DNA of 14,757 bases from Stephanodiscus triporus (taxonomy: Eukaryota; Bacillariophyta; Thalassiosirophyceae; Thalassiosirales; Thalassiosiraceae): NCBI GenBank assembly GCA_036939755.1, contig JALLAZ010001586.1, forward strand, positions 1 to 14,757, read 5' to 3'. The position numbers and the translations under genes were made by a program. The notes beneath the pieces are model-generated. The model did not search any database. It saw only the letters and a list, made by a program, of their open reading frames with translations, and had not been told where the DNA came from. Below, in pieces: positions 9,201 to 14,590 of the stretch. Positions within the stretch are counted from its first letter, which is position 1. Every line of letters begins with the position of its first letter.

Positions 9201-11504
9201 AATCTTGTTCCAACTGAGCCAACACCGCCAGCATCTTACAATGAGTCGGGTAGTAAGGAAAAGCCTCAGGAGACATCTACAGATAATCTCACGAAGGTCG
9301 TAAAACGGGACGATGTCGTCCAGCATGCCATCATTCGTCTAACTGATTCTGGATTTAGATGCGGTTCGTTTGGTCCATTTGCCACTCTGGTGAAGCTCTT
9401 GCACGCAGTGTCTGATTCACTCCCCTTCGATTTGAGATTTAGTGATCCTCCACGTAAAGGTGTCATCAAGAAAGGAGTACAGAGTTCACCCAACTCCTTT
9501 CTGTTTCGAAAAATCGCACTGCATTCCAAGGCGCAAACATTTCAATTTCAAGAGACGGTGACTTCACCCGATGCGATTCCGACCTTGACAGCGGAGAATG
9601 ATGGTAGCAAGGCCGACCTCAAGAGAAGGTTTGGCTTATTTTCACAGCTGTTGTTTTCTACAGAACTTAGGAAACAGCTTTGTGCTGTTGCTGCCGCTTT
9701 GGAAGTCAACCCAGATGCTGGTGCTATTTCAAATGACGGAAGAGAAGACCGTTTGCCCGGATTTACTGTTGATGATTACTTCGACGGTAGCCTATCAGAT
9801 GGGTCACTTTTGACAGACGATGAAGAGGTTCTTGGTGTCGCATCCCGAATGCTCAAACCTTTTCTGAACTGGGTCCGGTCGATGGAAATTGATATTGTTG
9901 ATGAAGTGATACCACTGATCACTCAAGGTAGACAATATCCAATGCACAAAGGGCTCTCAATTGCTCAAAAAGCATCAGAGAATGAGTTCAAATTACGATC
10001 TGTCACGACCAGCGGTGATTCAATGATAAGGAAAATGATCCAGGCTGGTTCTGGAGTTGATTTTCGTACGCTGAGAGTGGGCGAAGCAGGCAACAGCGTC
10101 ATTGTTGTCCTCTTTGGCAAGCATGATGCAATCAAGTGGCTCATGGCACATGAAACAGGAAACAACGAAGCCGATGCAAACGAGAGACTCAAGGAGATGG
10201 AACAGATACGGGTGATTGAACCAATAACATTCAGTGACTTGTCCATCCCAAAGAGTTACGCTGCAAGCCACCCTTCAATTGAATCTCGATATAGATTTGT
10301 TGATCCCTGGGAAGTCGAAGCTCTTGAATCTCGATCGGGCGAAACTGCAAGTGCAGCTCTTGGTCGTGGGCGGTATCAAACGTTGAGTGTGGGCTTGATT
10401 GCTAGCTCATGTGAAAAGGCCGTTCGCTCTGTTGGAGGTGTCCAACTACTTGGTTTATGGAACGCATTGAAGGGCGGCATAACTTTGACGAAGGCACTTT
10501 GTTCAGCGCATCCATTGTGGGAGCGTGATGCCGGTGGCGATTTGTTGATGAATAGGGGTTTCTTGATGGAGCCTACACCATACGACAATAGCATCAGGCA
10601 ACATCTTTATGGGAACTACTTGTTTAGGCGTATGGAGTTGCCTCAACGCTTCCTTGCACTCGTGCAAGTGGAGCTGTTGGACTTGAAGAATGTCACATCC
10701 CCCAGCGGTTCGTCATCTCTCACCGCATTCGCGTTGCTTCGTTTGAAACGTGAGGGCTCAACTGCTCCACTCAACCATAAGGCACGGTCTTTAGATAGCG
10801 CATGCACACAAGCACGAAAGATATCCAAGAGCTCTGGACAAAATGCACCAGCTTCTTGGGGTAGCTTGGTTCGCTTTCGGTTCCCGTTGCCCGAGGATGT
10901 GAATTGCGAAGGTAAAAGTTTTGATACAGATAGGGAATCGCTGTTCAAGGTAAGATGGCATCGTTGATCAAACTTCTTTCATTTTCCATAATATTGCTCA
11001 TTTGGTTTCAACAAACAATCCTTCTTCGCCTTTTCCAGGGACCCCCAACATGCCTTCAGATCACTGTGTGTGAAAAAAAGTTCATGGGTGAAGTTGAGCT
11101 AGGAGGAGCTGATGTAAACCTTGAATCCTTGGGCAGCGGGGGGCAGATCGAGGAATGGGTACCACTTCGAGCAGGGAAAGATGGCATAACATGGTATGAT
11201 TTTGAGCAGTGACAACTGTGCATTCCATCAACTAAATCTAACCTTTACACCACCCAACTACTGCTACAACAGGTTTGCTCGCTTAAGGCTCTCCCTTCGC
11301 TTCGAACTTTTGTGCCTCGACTCGAATTTGGATGCTTCAGAAACGAGCAAAGACAAAATTGACGAGCGTTATCCAAGTATTGGTCTTAAGAAAATCCAAA
11401 AGCTCAGTCGTTTGGGAGCGCACGAAGATCTTAAGCAGGGGAGTAAGAACTCTATGAGCACTCCAGATCTGCCCCATTATTTCGGAAACATTATGGGAGT
11501 GTGA
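525..11504 (+). CDS. RAVE/Rabconnectin-3 alpha-like (Rav1/DmX family) V-ATPase assembly factor with PDZ, SH2 and C2 modules; four exons, one frame break
   Basis: In yeast and animals Rav1/DmX proteins promote assembly of V1 with Vo and so acidify endomembranes; that role is assumed here. The exons are 525-3251, 3346-10949 (with a frame break near 8150), 11039-11208 and 11273-11504, about 3,580 residues in total. Order: poly-Ala/Pro/Thr N-terminus, WD40 repeats (exon 1 and start of exon 2), PDZ (4351-4638), Rav1p C-terminal core (6631-7110), SIFDSYDAAPP array (7744-8225), helical region, SH2 (9073-9450), C2-like end (10645-11320). The family call rests on the core, e.g. NAYSLLRKRKYTSAASFFLL, and on a blade with LVHSAPVTRLAF and LLTTCSADCSVRIF. 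Frames join correctly across all three introns. The start at 525 is the first ATG after an in-frame stop; Met at 1011 (residue 163) is an alternative nearer the first WD-like strand. Automated models may split it into 525-8163 and 8160-11504. Confidence 0.85.
3252..3345 (+). other. Intron 1 (94 nt, phase 0)
   Basis: The donor is GAG|GTAGGT and the acceptor TTTTTCGCAG|GTG. Without removal, translation stops at TAA 3261. Removing 94 nt joins frame 0 to the open frame that runs to 8163, giving ...IAEE-VVLEEGEG. The intron holds a (GT)7 run at 3267-3280 and a pyrimidine tract before the acceptor. Confidence 0.9.
3346..8163 (+). CDS. Exon 2, first open part: second WD region, PDZ, Rav1p C-terminal core, repeat array
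   Basis: It encodes about 1,605 residues up to the TGA at 8161-8163. Early WD-like segments include AVSSLHWWPDE and GGPPRLVAATKGGSIIVYEM. A PDZ domain sits at 4351-4638. Further beta-rich segments follow (ISSTEKGWLVALHDCAGDVS). The Rav1p core spans about 6631-7110 and contains GVPYWVRSEKILKSVAEEIA and FSLAFFVARLIE. After a Gly-rich linker (about 7150-7210) and a conserved helical stretch comes the SIFDSYDAAPP array. The frame is lost in the fifth repeat, giving the odd tail KQIIQ before the stop. Because the downstream frame resumes the same repeat and continues for another 1,063 residues, I treat this stop as a frame break, not the true C-terminus. Confidence 0.8.
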   Translation: MVLEEGEGMGECRIEVEGIWPAWDPWEPDMKGGSRGSGVAPDFIREKCATDSRGGAPGKVSNPLGSSPPGGAGGTTTAAMSPRWLGEGYDLGGSHMPPSELRLTSSHSRSDCLAQIEMPLWGDKDFGAMEFGSPMRYVMMIPEQDRGDILCRDDLPKASLEYESGSRLCARSSLDRRSIDICWRRHGAVNFEEIPNDHSGFSTAVRIFQDFSLTPLPLLLPSLTLPGLSQSSTSFDKHAVSSLHWWPDENYGGPPRLVAATKGGSIIVYEMPPPWSALEPPMPEYDPFNDDADDISRGSSVDSDYISEVEEYFTMGECLDSESFSENTARSGSRAEYEVSILPHPDFGIGLRLESPAVGGMHAIVGSFKKHPLSGGRLPAERCGMIACGDELLAVNDVLLEGMKFEDAIGTVRQIGFDSYGTPLRMRFRKCRRKKKRLSLDLAGIRGSHASDSKEGLVNRIQHGENNGGGSVATVQVGADNEIQQGFGRIIAIVRDAMVFDNSLYHNCDFSPPAMLFLPWNFGKGAAVSSKMYGGAFILWAVPGNRTVKAARLEAVLDIDPENARFMEIGSISLDQDESAGAQTSAVKSISYISSTEKGWLVALHDCAGDVSLLFIETACTSVSSDTPSCTNAISASFRYYPNIFNSNGKSTDGKKHDPRDAFILKPFSLELFGAMKHCYEGCRTLTTWSAFPQAINRGSYDEGANQQPLEYNSATISIDDNPLVSSDEVIIDFRWVASGFVDAFPWLVIFTQRSAFVYHRSGIQINWQPIAIISYNEELLHMRPGAAINPYDAFPHLITALQCAVLSNDEHGKRMKCDWHPESILANICTNEEGAQVALKTYAHGLYSWLSQWMNPDVSQRPAWEVRHGALPSAPFRIVNGKPASYSADQDEKDYVGSSGGMISATAFMSMSSNPANSTKDKPWLEENVLLSELQTALCPCSNTQGSDYQSKEQKNVTHNRSQEFVLAMSYGKIRQENYVGSKKPLPIPLQNLNKGELCCIWAIGEVAIKPPSFKNLDSLSQHCIFCVSLMKQLLEVNMDATNASIQPASFMPMYESGRPMMLAKQSHSADPFGKETLKFDVVASTAILSALMSDSQAKLLNCCRCFQGEKFTWESARAIGVPYWVRSEKILKSVAEEIAQTVYKSTKSVMDCALYYVAMRNMKKLRAIAATDRSDQGKKFLKFIMDHDFSSERGRNAVEKNAYSLLRKRKYTSAASFFLLAEPPMIKTALDVIKLQLQDFSLAFFVARLIESAPKSYGSQDGNLTIGGGFNLSSMGGGGGFASTQNTGDDGLDQEEDDTVKFNSWEPMLGISARSALSTRDPPKGEDVCFESLRLLWLGRPHESKLRLSHMTSNCGSENYDMAEDLSFPESFGADDKAPPSPTTILNKANQIINFCTGPMLLKRMNPEKRVLWTSALHVSRALSRCGMEIPSIRILLQSADHLYQVKATAPFAQIATTLVSSDPSSSIFDSNDAAPPKLKPVAQTKSDDDAMSFSIFDSYDAAPHKPKPAAPKSTQPDQMTSSIFDSYDAAPPKPKLSAPKPTQPDHPMTSSIFDSYDAAPPKPKPAAPKPTQPDHPMTSSIFDSYDAAPPKPKPAAPKQIIQ
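4351..4638 (+). other. PDZ domain inserted in the Rav1/DmX-like protein
   Basis: These bases encode roughly residues 1245-1338 of the joined protein. The order fits a PDZ fold: EYEVSILPHPDFGIGLRLES as beta A plus a carboxylate-binding-loop-like FGIGL motif (in place of GLGF), then AIVGSFKKHPLSGGRL, MIACGDELLAVNDVLLEGMK (the GD.ll.vNg.....-type strand of PDZ domains), FEDAIGTVRQIG (helix B) and PLRMRFRKC (last strand). PDZ domains bind C-terminal peptides or lipids, so this may anchor the protein to a membrane receptor or transporter. The domain call is from motif reading; the ligand is unknown. Confidence 0.85.
6631..7110 (+). other. Rav1p/DmX C-terminal conserved core
   Basis: This is the diagnostic segment. 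A WE.AR.IGVPYWVRS stretch is followed by ILKSVAEEIAQTVYKST, then CALYYVAMRNMKKLRAIAA (in the family, C.LYYLAL.KK..L.GL), a KFLKFIMDHDF.SER segment, NAYSLLRKRKYTSAASFFLL and DVIKLQLQDFSLAFFVARLI. The same order is found in yeast Rav1 and animal Rabconnectin-3 alpha, where the alpha-solenoid packs against the propellers and contacts V1. I am confident in the family and less so in which partner surfaces are kept. Confidence 0.85.
7744..8225 (+). repeat. Six-unit coding tandem repeat SIFDSYDAAPPKPK (84-87 nt units; one 77 nt)
   Basis: Aligning on the Ile codon of SIFDS, the units begin at 7753, 7837, 7921, 8008, 8095 and 8172, spaced 84, 84, 87, 87 and 77 nt. The motif is (S/T)SIFDSYDAAPPKPKxxAPKPTQPDHPM. 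Unit 1 is diverged (SNDAAPPKLK), units 3-5 are nearly identical, and units 5 and 6 share TCT TCT where 3 and 4 have TCC TCG, so the duplication moved rightward and is recent. The fifth spacing lost 10 nt between CCGAAG and ATCATCCAATGACA, shifting the frame. The Pro/Lys/Ala linker with a repeated IFDSYD core suggests a flexible tether with multiple copies of a short binding motif. Confidence 0.9.
8160..10949 (+). CDS. Continuation of exon 2 after the frame break: conserved helical region, SH2, start of C2
   Basis: It encodes 930 residues from the Met of the sixth repeat (ATG 8160), though translation presumably enters from upstream in a restored frame. After the last SIFDSYDAAPP unit comes LWNEWREQLIHVAAARRFIR, a helical stretch like that following the linker in plant-type DmX proteins, then further helices. 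The SH2 domain lies at 9073-9450. An acidic stretch (DDYFDGSLSDGSLLTDDEE) and a predicted helical region with GVDFRTLRVGEAGNSVIVVL follow. WEVEALESRSGETAS and GLIASSCEKAVRSVGGVQLL lead to LPQRFLALVQVELLDLKNV, the first strand of the C2-like end. The ATGA overlap with the upstream stop is a by-product of the MTSS repeat. The exon ends in phase 0 at AAG|GTAAGA. Confidence 0.8.
9073..9450 (+). other. SH2 domain with intact FLxR arginine
   Basis: WEFLVDCRRDEATEMLRDGK is the entry and helix A (W....R..AE.LL pattern). QFLIRPHP carries the phosphotyrosine-binding Arg (CGT at 9153-9155) in an FLVR-type strand, and GMFTLSFKTN is beta C. After a Pro/Ser/Glu/Lys-rich insertion of about 40 residues comes VVQHAIIRLTDSGFRCGS, with His (9324-9326) at the beta D His position, then FGPFATLVKLLHAVSDSL, equivalent to F.SL..LV.HY in SH2 domains. 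SH2 domains bind phosphotyrosine peptides and are rare outside animals. The Arg and His suggest binding is possible. The call is from motif order only. Confidence 0.8.
10950..11038 (+). other. Intron 2 (89 nt, phase 0)
   Basis: The donor is AAG|GTAAGA and the acceptor CCTTTTCCAG|GGA. Unspliced reading stops at TGA 10965-10967 after VRWHR. Splicing joins ...ESLFK to GPPTCLQITV. The tract before the acceptor is rich in T and C. Confidence 0.9.
11039..11208 (+). CDS. Exon 3 of the giant gene: C2-like strands
   Basis: It encodes about 57 residues from GPPTCLQITV to WYDFE and the first two bases of a Gln codon (phase 2). It contributes the middle strands of the C2-like domain (FMGEVELGGADVNLESLG, EEWVPLRAGKDG). 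Unspliced reading would stop at TGA 11210-11212, directly inside the donor GTGACA, so a short isoform ending in ...DFEQ could arise if intron 3 is retained. Confidence 0.85.
11209..11272 (+). other. Intron 3 (64 nt, phase 2)
   Basis: The donor is GAGCA|GTGACA and the acceptor GCTACAACAG|GTT. TCTAACC at 11237-11243 is a good branch-point match. Splicing restores Gln and gives ...WYDFEQ-FARLRLSLRFE, which completes a C2-type terminal strand. Confidence 0.85.
11273..11504 (+). CDS. Exon 4 of the giant gene: last C2 strand and polar tail
   Basis: It encodes about 76 residues. FARLRLSLRFELLCLDSNLD is the final beta strand; a charged Lys/Glu/Ser tail follows (ETSKDKIDERY, KKIQKLSRLG) ending in YFGNIMGV. 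The stop is TGA 11502-11504. The C-terminal GV does not form a clear PDZ ligand. No AATAAA signal is visible in the 39 nt before the opposing gene ends, so the two transcripts probably overlap at their 3' ends. Confidence 0.85.
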
Positions 11505-11543
11505 CGAAACTTGCGTTAGTGTATTACAAGTACATAATGTTGA

Positions 11544-12302
11544 TTAGATTAGCTTTTTTTCGGAATGGACTGAGTCAAACTTACTTAACCAAATAAGATC
11601 CTCAACTTTAACTAATGATTGGATTCGCGCAATAGAGAGGATTAAGACGGATCCAATACTTTTTTGGCGACCATCTGCCAACGGATCAAAACGAGGCACC
11701 ATGAAAGATACTCCTGCTTCCACTGACTTTCTGACCTCCTGGCCCCTTCTACGCCTGGAGCTTGCCGAGCTTTCAACCACCTCTTCAACGTAGTTTCTGT
11801 GAAATGAATTTATTTTGAAGTCACAGTCCGTGACACTCTTTGTTATAAATCGATCAAATTCTGAAACATCGCCCTTCTTCTGTCGACAATACCACCAGTA
11901 ATCCAAGTGATCTTTATAGGAATGGCCGCAGAGAAGACATCCATCTATTTTCAAACGCCCCATTTTCAACTGGGGATACCACCTCTCTAGTGTTGTATTC
12001 GGTTGCAATCGGACAAACTTTTTCCCACCTTTTCCTTCAAAAGTGTGTTGTTGCGCTAGGGATATAGTTTCATGATACTTGTAGCAAGACACGAAATCCC
12101 AGAGGAAAAATCTGCAACGGCATTCTGTAGGGCATGGATCATGCGCTGACGGATGTTTCCGACGCCAGTTGTTCGAGGATTTCGTAGTATTGTCTCCTCG
12201 CTGTGTGGTGATGCCTTGACTAGGCCACGAATGATGGAGATAATCTGGCTTCGATGCCATGCAAAGCAATGGCATCAGGCAGAATAATCTAGAAATCAAC
12301 AT
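11544..12302 (-). CDS. Unrecognised secreted or endomembrane Cys-containing protein
   Basis: I do not recognise the family. The 252-residue frame starts with MLISRLFCLMPLLCMASKP, which has the basic, hydrophobic and small-residue regions of a signal peptide (possible cut after CMA). No other clear membrane span follows. Cysteines group as C57-x3-C61-x-C63-x9-C73 and C122-x2-C125-x13-C139, the second with CGHSYKDH, so disulfides or a metal site are both possible. Two N-glycosylation sequons (Asn38 and Asn102, both NTT) fit the secretory route. Residues 180-190 are Arg-rich (RRRRGQE). An uninterrupted 759-nt frame in sequence of ordinary base composition, plus the signal peptide, argue for a real gene. 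There is no ASAF-type motif, so plastid targeting in the diatom manner is not indicated. Confidence 0.55.
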   Translation of the reverse strand: MLISRLFCLMPLLCMASKPDYLHHSWPSQGITTQRGDNTTKSSNNWRRKHPSAHDPCPTECRCRFFLWDFVSCYKYHETISLAQQHTFEGKGGKKFVRLQPNTTLERWYPQLKMGRLKIDGCLLCGHSYKDHLDYWWYCRQKKGDVSEFDRFITKSVTDCDFKINSFHRNYVEEVVESSASSRRRRGQEVRKSVEAGVSFMVPRFDPLADGRQKSIGSVLILSIARIQSLVKVEDLIWLSKFDSVHSEKKLI

Positions 12303-12698
12303 GCTAAAGAAGTCGTCGGCTAGGCATGTCGTTGCTGCGTTTGCTATTGAAGCAAGGTCTGTGAGGGATGCCGTGCGCTAACCAAACTGTGGTCGATTGT
12401 TGGTTCGGTACTCTGTGTTTGTGTGTGATGTGTGTGTGGCGTCTCATCCCCGCCCGGTTGCCTTCCCGCCACAGCCACAATTTTCGGTCTTGAGACTTTT
12501 TGTACAAATACAATTCCTCTGTAAGTAAAAAGTATTTTAACCAAGCGTGGAGGGGGGGCGGGGACGACGGGGGGCTCCCCCCTCTCCGTTGCCGTTTGCC
12601 GTGTCTAGGCAGGTAGTCTGGGTCGACACAAAAAGTGCCTCCTCCCTCAGAGCTCAGAGCCCGCCAGCAGCGAGAGAGAGGACCCCAACCACCTGCAC
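12303..12698. promoter_or_regulatory. Divergent intergenic region with GT-rich and G-rich tracts
   Basis: This 396-base gap lies between two divergently read genes, so both promoters should be here. It holds a GT-rich stretch at about 12413-12440, poly-G and GGC tracts at 12551-12590, and a pyrimidine-rich patch then GAGAGAGAG just before the ATG at 12699. I see no clear TATA box, tRNA or small gene. The short minus-strand open frames here have no recognisable content. Confidence 0.5.
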
Positions 12699-13748
12699 AT
12701 GAGCAACAGCAATATCATCCCCATCAGAGACCCCGACGTCAAGGTTGGAATCGATGAGAACTGCATCCCAATCATCGACATCTCTGGGTTCTTAGACGGA
12801 TCCGACAAGATGGGCGTCGCCGCGAAGATTGGACAAGCCTGTGAAGACATCGGGTTTTTCATGATACGAGGTCACGATGTGTCGCGCGAGCTGTTGCGAA
12901 AACTCCAAATTACTTCCGCCGCCTTCTTTGATTCGCCCATCGCAACCAAGCAACTCTCGAAGGGTCCATTTGGATTGGGGTATATGGGTATGGGAACGGA
13001 AAACGTGGCGGCGACTTTGAAACAGGACAGTCAAGTCCAGGACTACAAGGAATCTCTCAACTTGACATTGCCCGTTCGTGATGGCGTGTGGCCTTCGAAT
13101 GATGATTTGCGAGAATTGTGCTCTACATATTACAGTCAGGTAGAAACGCTCGCGAGTCAACTGATGCGGCTTTTCGCGTTGGCATTGAATCTCGACGAAT
13201 GCTTCTTTGACGACAAGGTGGACAAGCCCTACACGACACTGCGGCTCTTGAACTATCCCGAATTCGAGAGTGAAAAGACTTACTCTGCTACTGATGTTGT
13301 ACCTACGCGTAACGCTGAACACACTGACTATGGCACGTTGACTATCCTGTGGTCTTCCGATAGCCGCGGCTTGCAAGCGCTGTCGCGCCAAGGCGAATGG
13401 ATTGACGTTGTGGCACCAATTATGGACATCAGCAAAGATGATGACGATGACGTTGTTTTCATCATTAACATTGGCGATTTGATGATGAACTGGACCAATG
13501 ACAAGTGGGTGTCGACATTGCACCGCGTCGTTGCACATCCCGAAACACACGGTCGCCGTCGTAGTAGCATGCCTTTCTTTCACAATCCTAATCCTGATGC
13601 TCTCATTGAGTGCATCCCAAGCTGCCTTCGTGAGGATGAAACCCCAAAGTATGCACCACTGTTAGCCAAGTCGCACCTAGAAGGGAAGGTTAGCAGGGCG
13701 CTGGGGAAAAGCGAAACCATGTGCGATGAGCTCATTTTGGAGAAATAG
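12699..13748 (+). CDS. 2-oxoglutarate/Fe(II)-dependent oxygenase, isopenicillin N synthase-like family
   Basis: The 349-residue protein has the usual length and order of this family. An N-terminal DIOX_N-type region (IPIIDISGFLDGSD, then ACEDIGFFMIRGHDV, then AFFDSPIATKQ) is followed by the double-stranded beta-helix core. The iron ligands are His208 and Asp210 in AEHTDYGTLTIL and His275 in STLHRVVAH. The 2-oxoglutarate-binding R-x-S motif is R288/S290 in RRRSSMPFFHNP. NIGDLMMNWTNDKW is the conserved strand before the distal His. Such enzymes hydroxylate, desaturate or cyclise small molecules, and the substrate cannot be read from sequence. An acidic insert (DISKDDDDD) lies before that strand. 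There is no signal peptide, so it is probably cytosolic. It is a single exon; ATG 12699 is directly ahead of the conserved N-terminal region. Confidence 0.88.
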   Translation: MSNSNIIPIRDPDVKVGIDENCIPIIDISGFLDGSDKMGVAAKIGQACEDIGFFMIRGHDVSRELLRKLQITSAAFFDSPIATKQLSKGPFGLGYMGMGTENVAATLKQDSQVQDYKESLNLTLPVRDGVWPSNDDLRELCSTYYSQVETLASQLMRLFALALNLDECFFDDKVDKPYTTLRLLNYPEFESEKTYSATDVVPTRNAEHTDYGTLTILWSSDSRGLQALSRQGEWIDVVAPIMDISKDDDDDVVFIINIGDLMMNWTNDKWVSTLHRVVAHPETHGRRRSSMPFFHNPNPDALIECIPSCLREDETPKYAPLLAKSHLEGKVSRALGKSETMCDELILEK

Positions 13749-13903
13749 ATGCGTACGTGCTACCTAATGAAAGAACTTTGAATACATGTTATTGATAGAT
13801 TTATATTAATTGACGGATGGGGATTCTTGCATGGATACACCAGCTTGCAACGAAACAAGGAATAGTTTCAATAACTTTTCCCTGGCACCTTATCTTGATC
13901 CTT
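13749..13903. other. Convergent 3' intergenic region (155 nt)
   Basis: The oxygenase gene and the minus-strand thymidylate synthase-like gene end tail to tail here. The stretch is AT-rich around 13780-13812, the likely site of both 3' ends. No further gene is visible. Confidence 0.4.
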
Positions 13904-14590
13904 TCACCACCGAACAGATACGAGCGTCGTTGCCAGATAAAATAGCTCACCAATCTCTACCATAGAAACAACATCCTTGCCATCGCTGGCATCATTATCA
14001 CTGCCAGCTAATGCTCCCTTTATTTTAAGATGCTGTGCAATTGTTTCCATCAGCCTTCCAACAAAGTGGACGTTTTTTGGAAAGATTTCGGCCGCTTGTG
14101 CACGCATGAGGACCGTGGCATTGAGTATGAACTTCTTGCTCTTGCTGTCAGCGTTAACTTGAGGGACGTCCAGGTAAAAGTGCACTTCTCTAAGACACTT
14201 AGCATCGGCATCTGAAGTATGCGGTGCATTGGAATTGTTTGGTACTGTAATTACCGCCCGCTTGCTAAAGGGAAAACGCGCCAAACAATCCACAACATTG
14301 GCAATCTTGGCCTCTATGCCCTCGCGGTAATCGCCTTGCGAACCACCGCGGTGCTCGGAGAAATATGTGTTTTGTTGCGCCTCAGAAATGGGCTGTCCCA
14401 GGTTGTACGACGAATACGCATCCAGCGCCTCGCGTGGAAACAAGGCGGTTTCCACAACAAAACCGCGGTTCATGGCAATGCGACGGGAAAAGTTCCGAAC
14501 GAGCACCCCCCCATCAGTCGCCCTGTTCATTTCCTCCCACACCTGATGACACGTCAGCACTGCTGCTTGCTGATCTGCAGGTTGATGCAT
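13904..14590 (-). CDS. Thymidylate synthase/dCMP hydroxymethylase superfamily-like protein (short, divergent)
   Basis: The 228-residue frame follows thymidylate synthase order. AKIANVVDCLARFPFSKRAV aligns with the VIDxIKxxPxDRRxI helix and strand, and VPNN stands at the WNP position. KCLREVHFYL matches the PCHxxFQFYV block with Cys132 exactly at the catalytic Cys spacing. LNATVLMRAQA matches LSCxLYQRSxD with Arg163 kept, then FPKNVHFVGRLMETIAQHL matches PFNIAxYALLxxxIAxxx. The Ser and Asp of RSxD are Ala, PCH has lost its His, and the protein ends near the segment equivalent to GDFIHxxGDAHIY, so the usual C-terminal part is missing. It may therefore act on a different nucleotide or be non-catalytic; it is not an ordinary DHFR-TS. 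No signal peptide is seen. Confidence 0.7.
   Translation of the reverse strand: MHQPADQQAAVLTCHQVWEEMNRATDGGVLVRNFSRRIAMNRGFVVETALFPREALDAYSSYNLGQPISEAQQNTYFSEHRGGSQGDYREGIEAKIANVVDCLARFPFSKRAVITVPNNSNAPHTSDADAKCLREVHFYLDVPQVNADSKSKKFILNATVLMRAQAAEIFPKNVHFVGRLMETIAQHLKIKGALAGSDNDASDGKDVVSMVEIGELFYLATTLVSVRW

Larger units (their letters stand above)
10645..11320 (+). other. C-terminal C2-like beta-sandwich domain, split by introns 2 and 3
   Basis: Strand-like segments appear in C2 order: RFLALVQVELLDLKNV, TAFALLRLKREG, SWGSLVRFRFPL, then across intron 2 CLQITVCEKKFMGEVELGGA, EEWVPLRAGKDG and, across intron 3, ARLRLSLRFELLCL. C2 domains dock on membranes or proteins. The first Asp (LLDLKN) is present, but I cannot identify a full calcium-binding Asp set, so binding may be calcium-independent. 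A tail of about 60 polar residues follows, ending at the TGA 11502-11504. Confidence 0.65.

Noticed and set aside
12792..13583. 263-codon minus-strand frame across the oxygenase gene
   Set aside because: The opposite strand encodes a complete oxygenase with all iron and 2-oxoglutarate ligands. The minus product has no recognised features.
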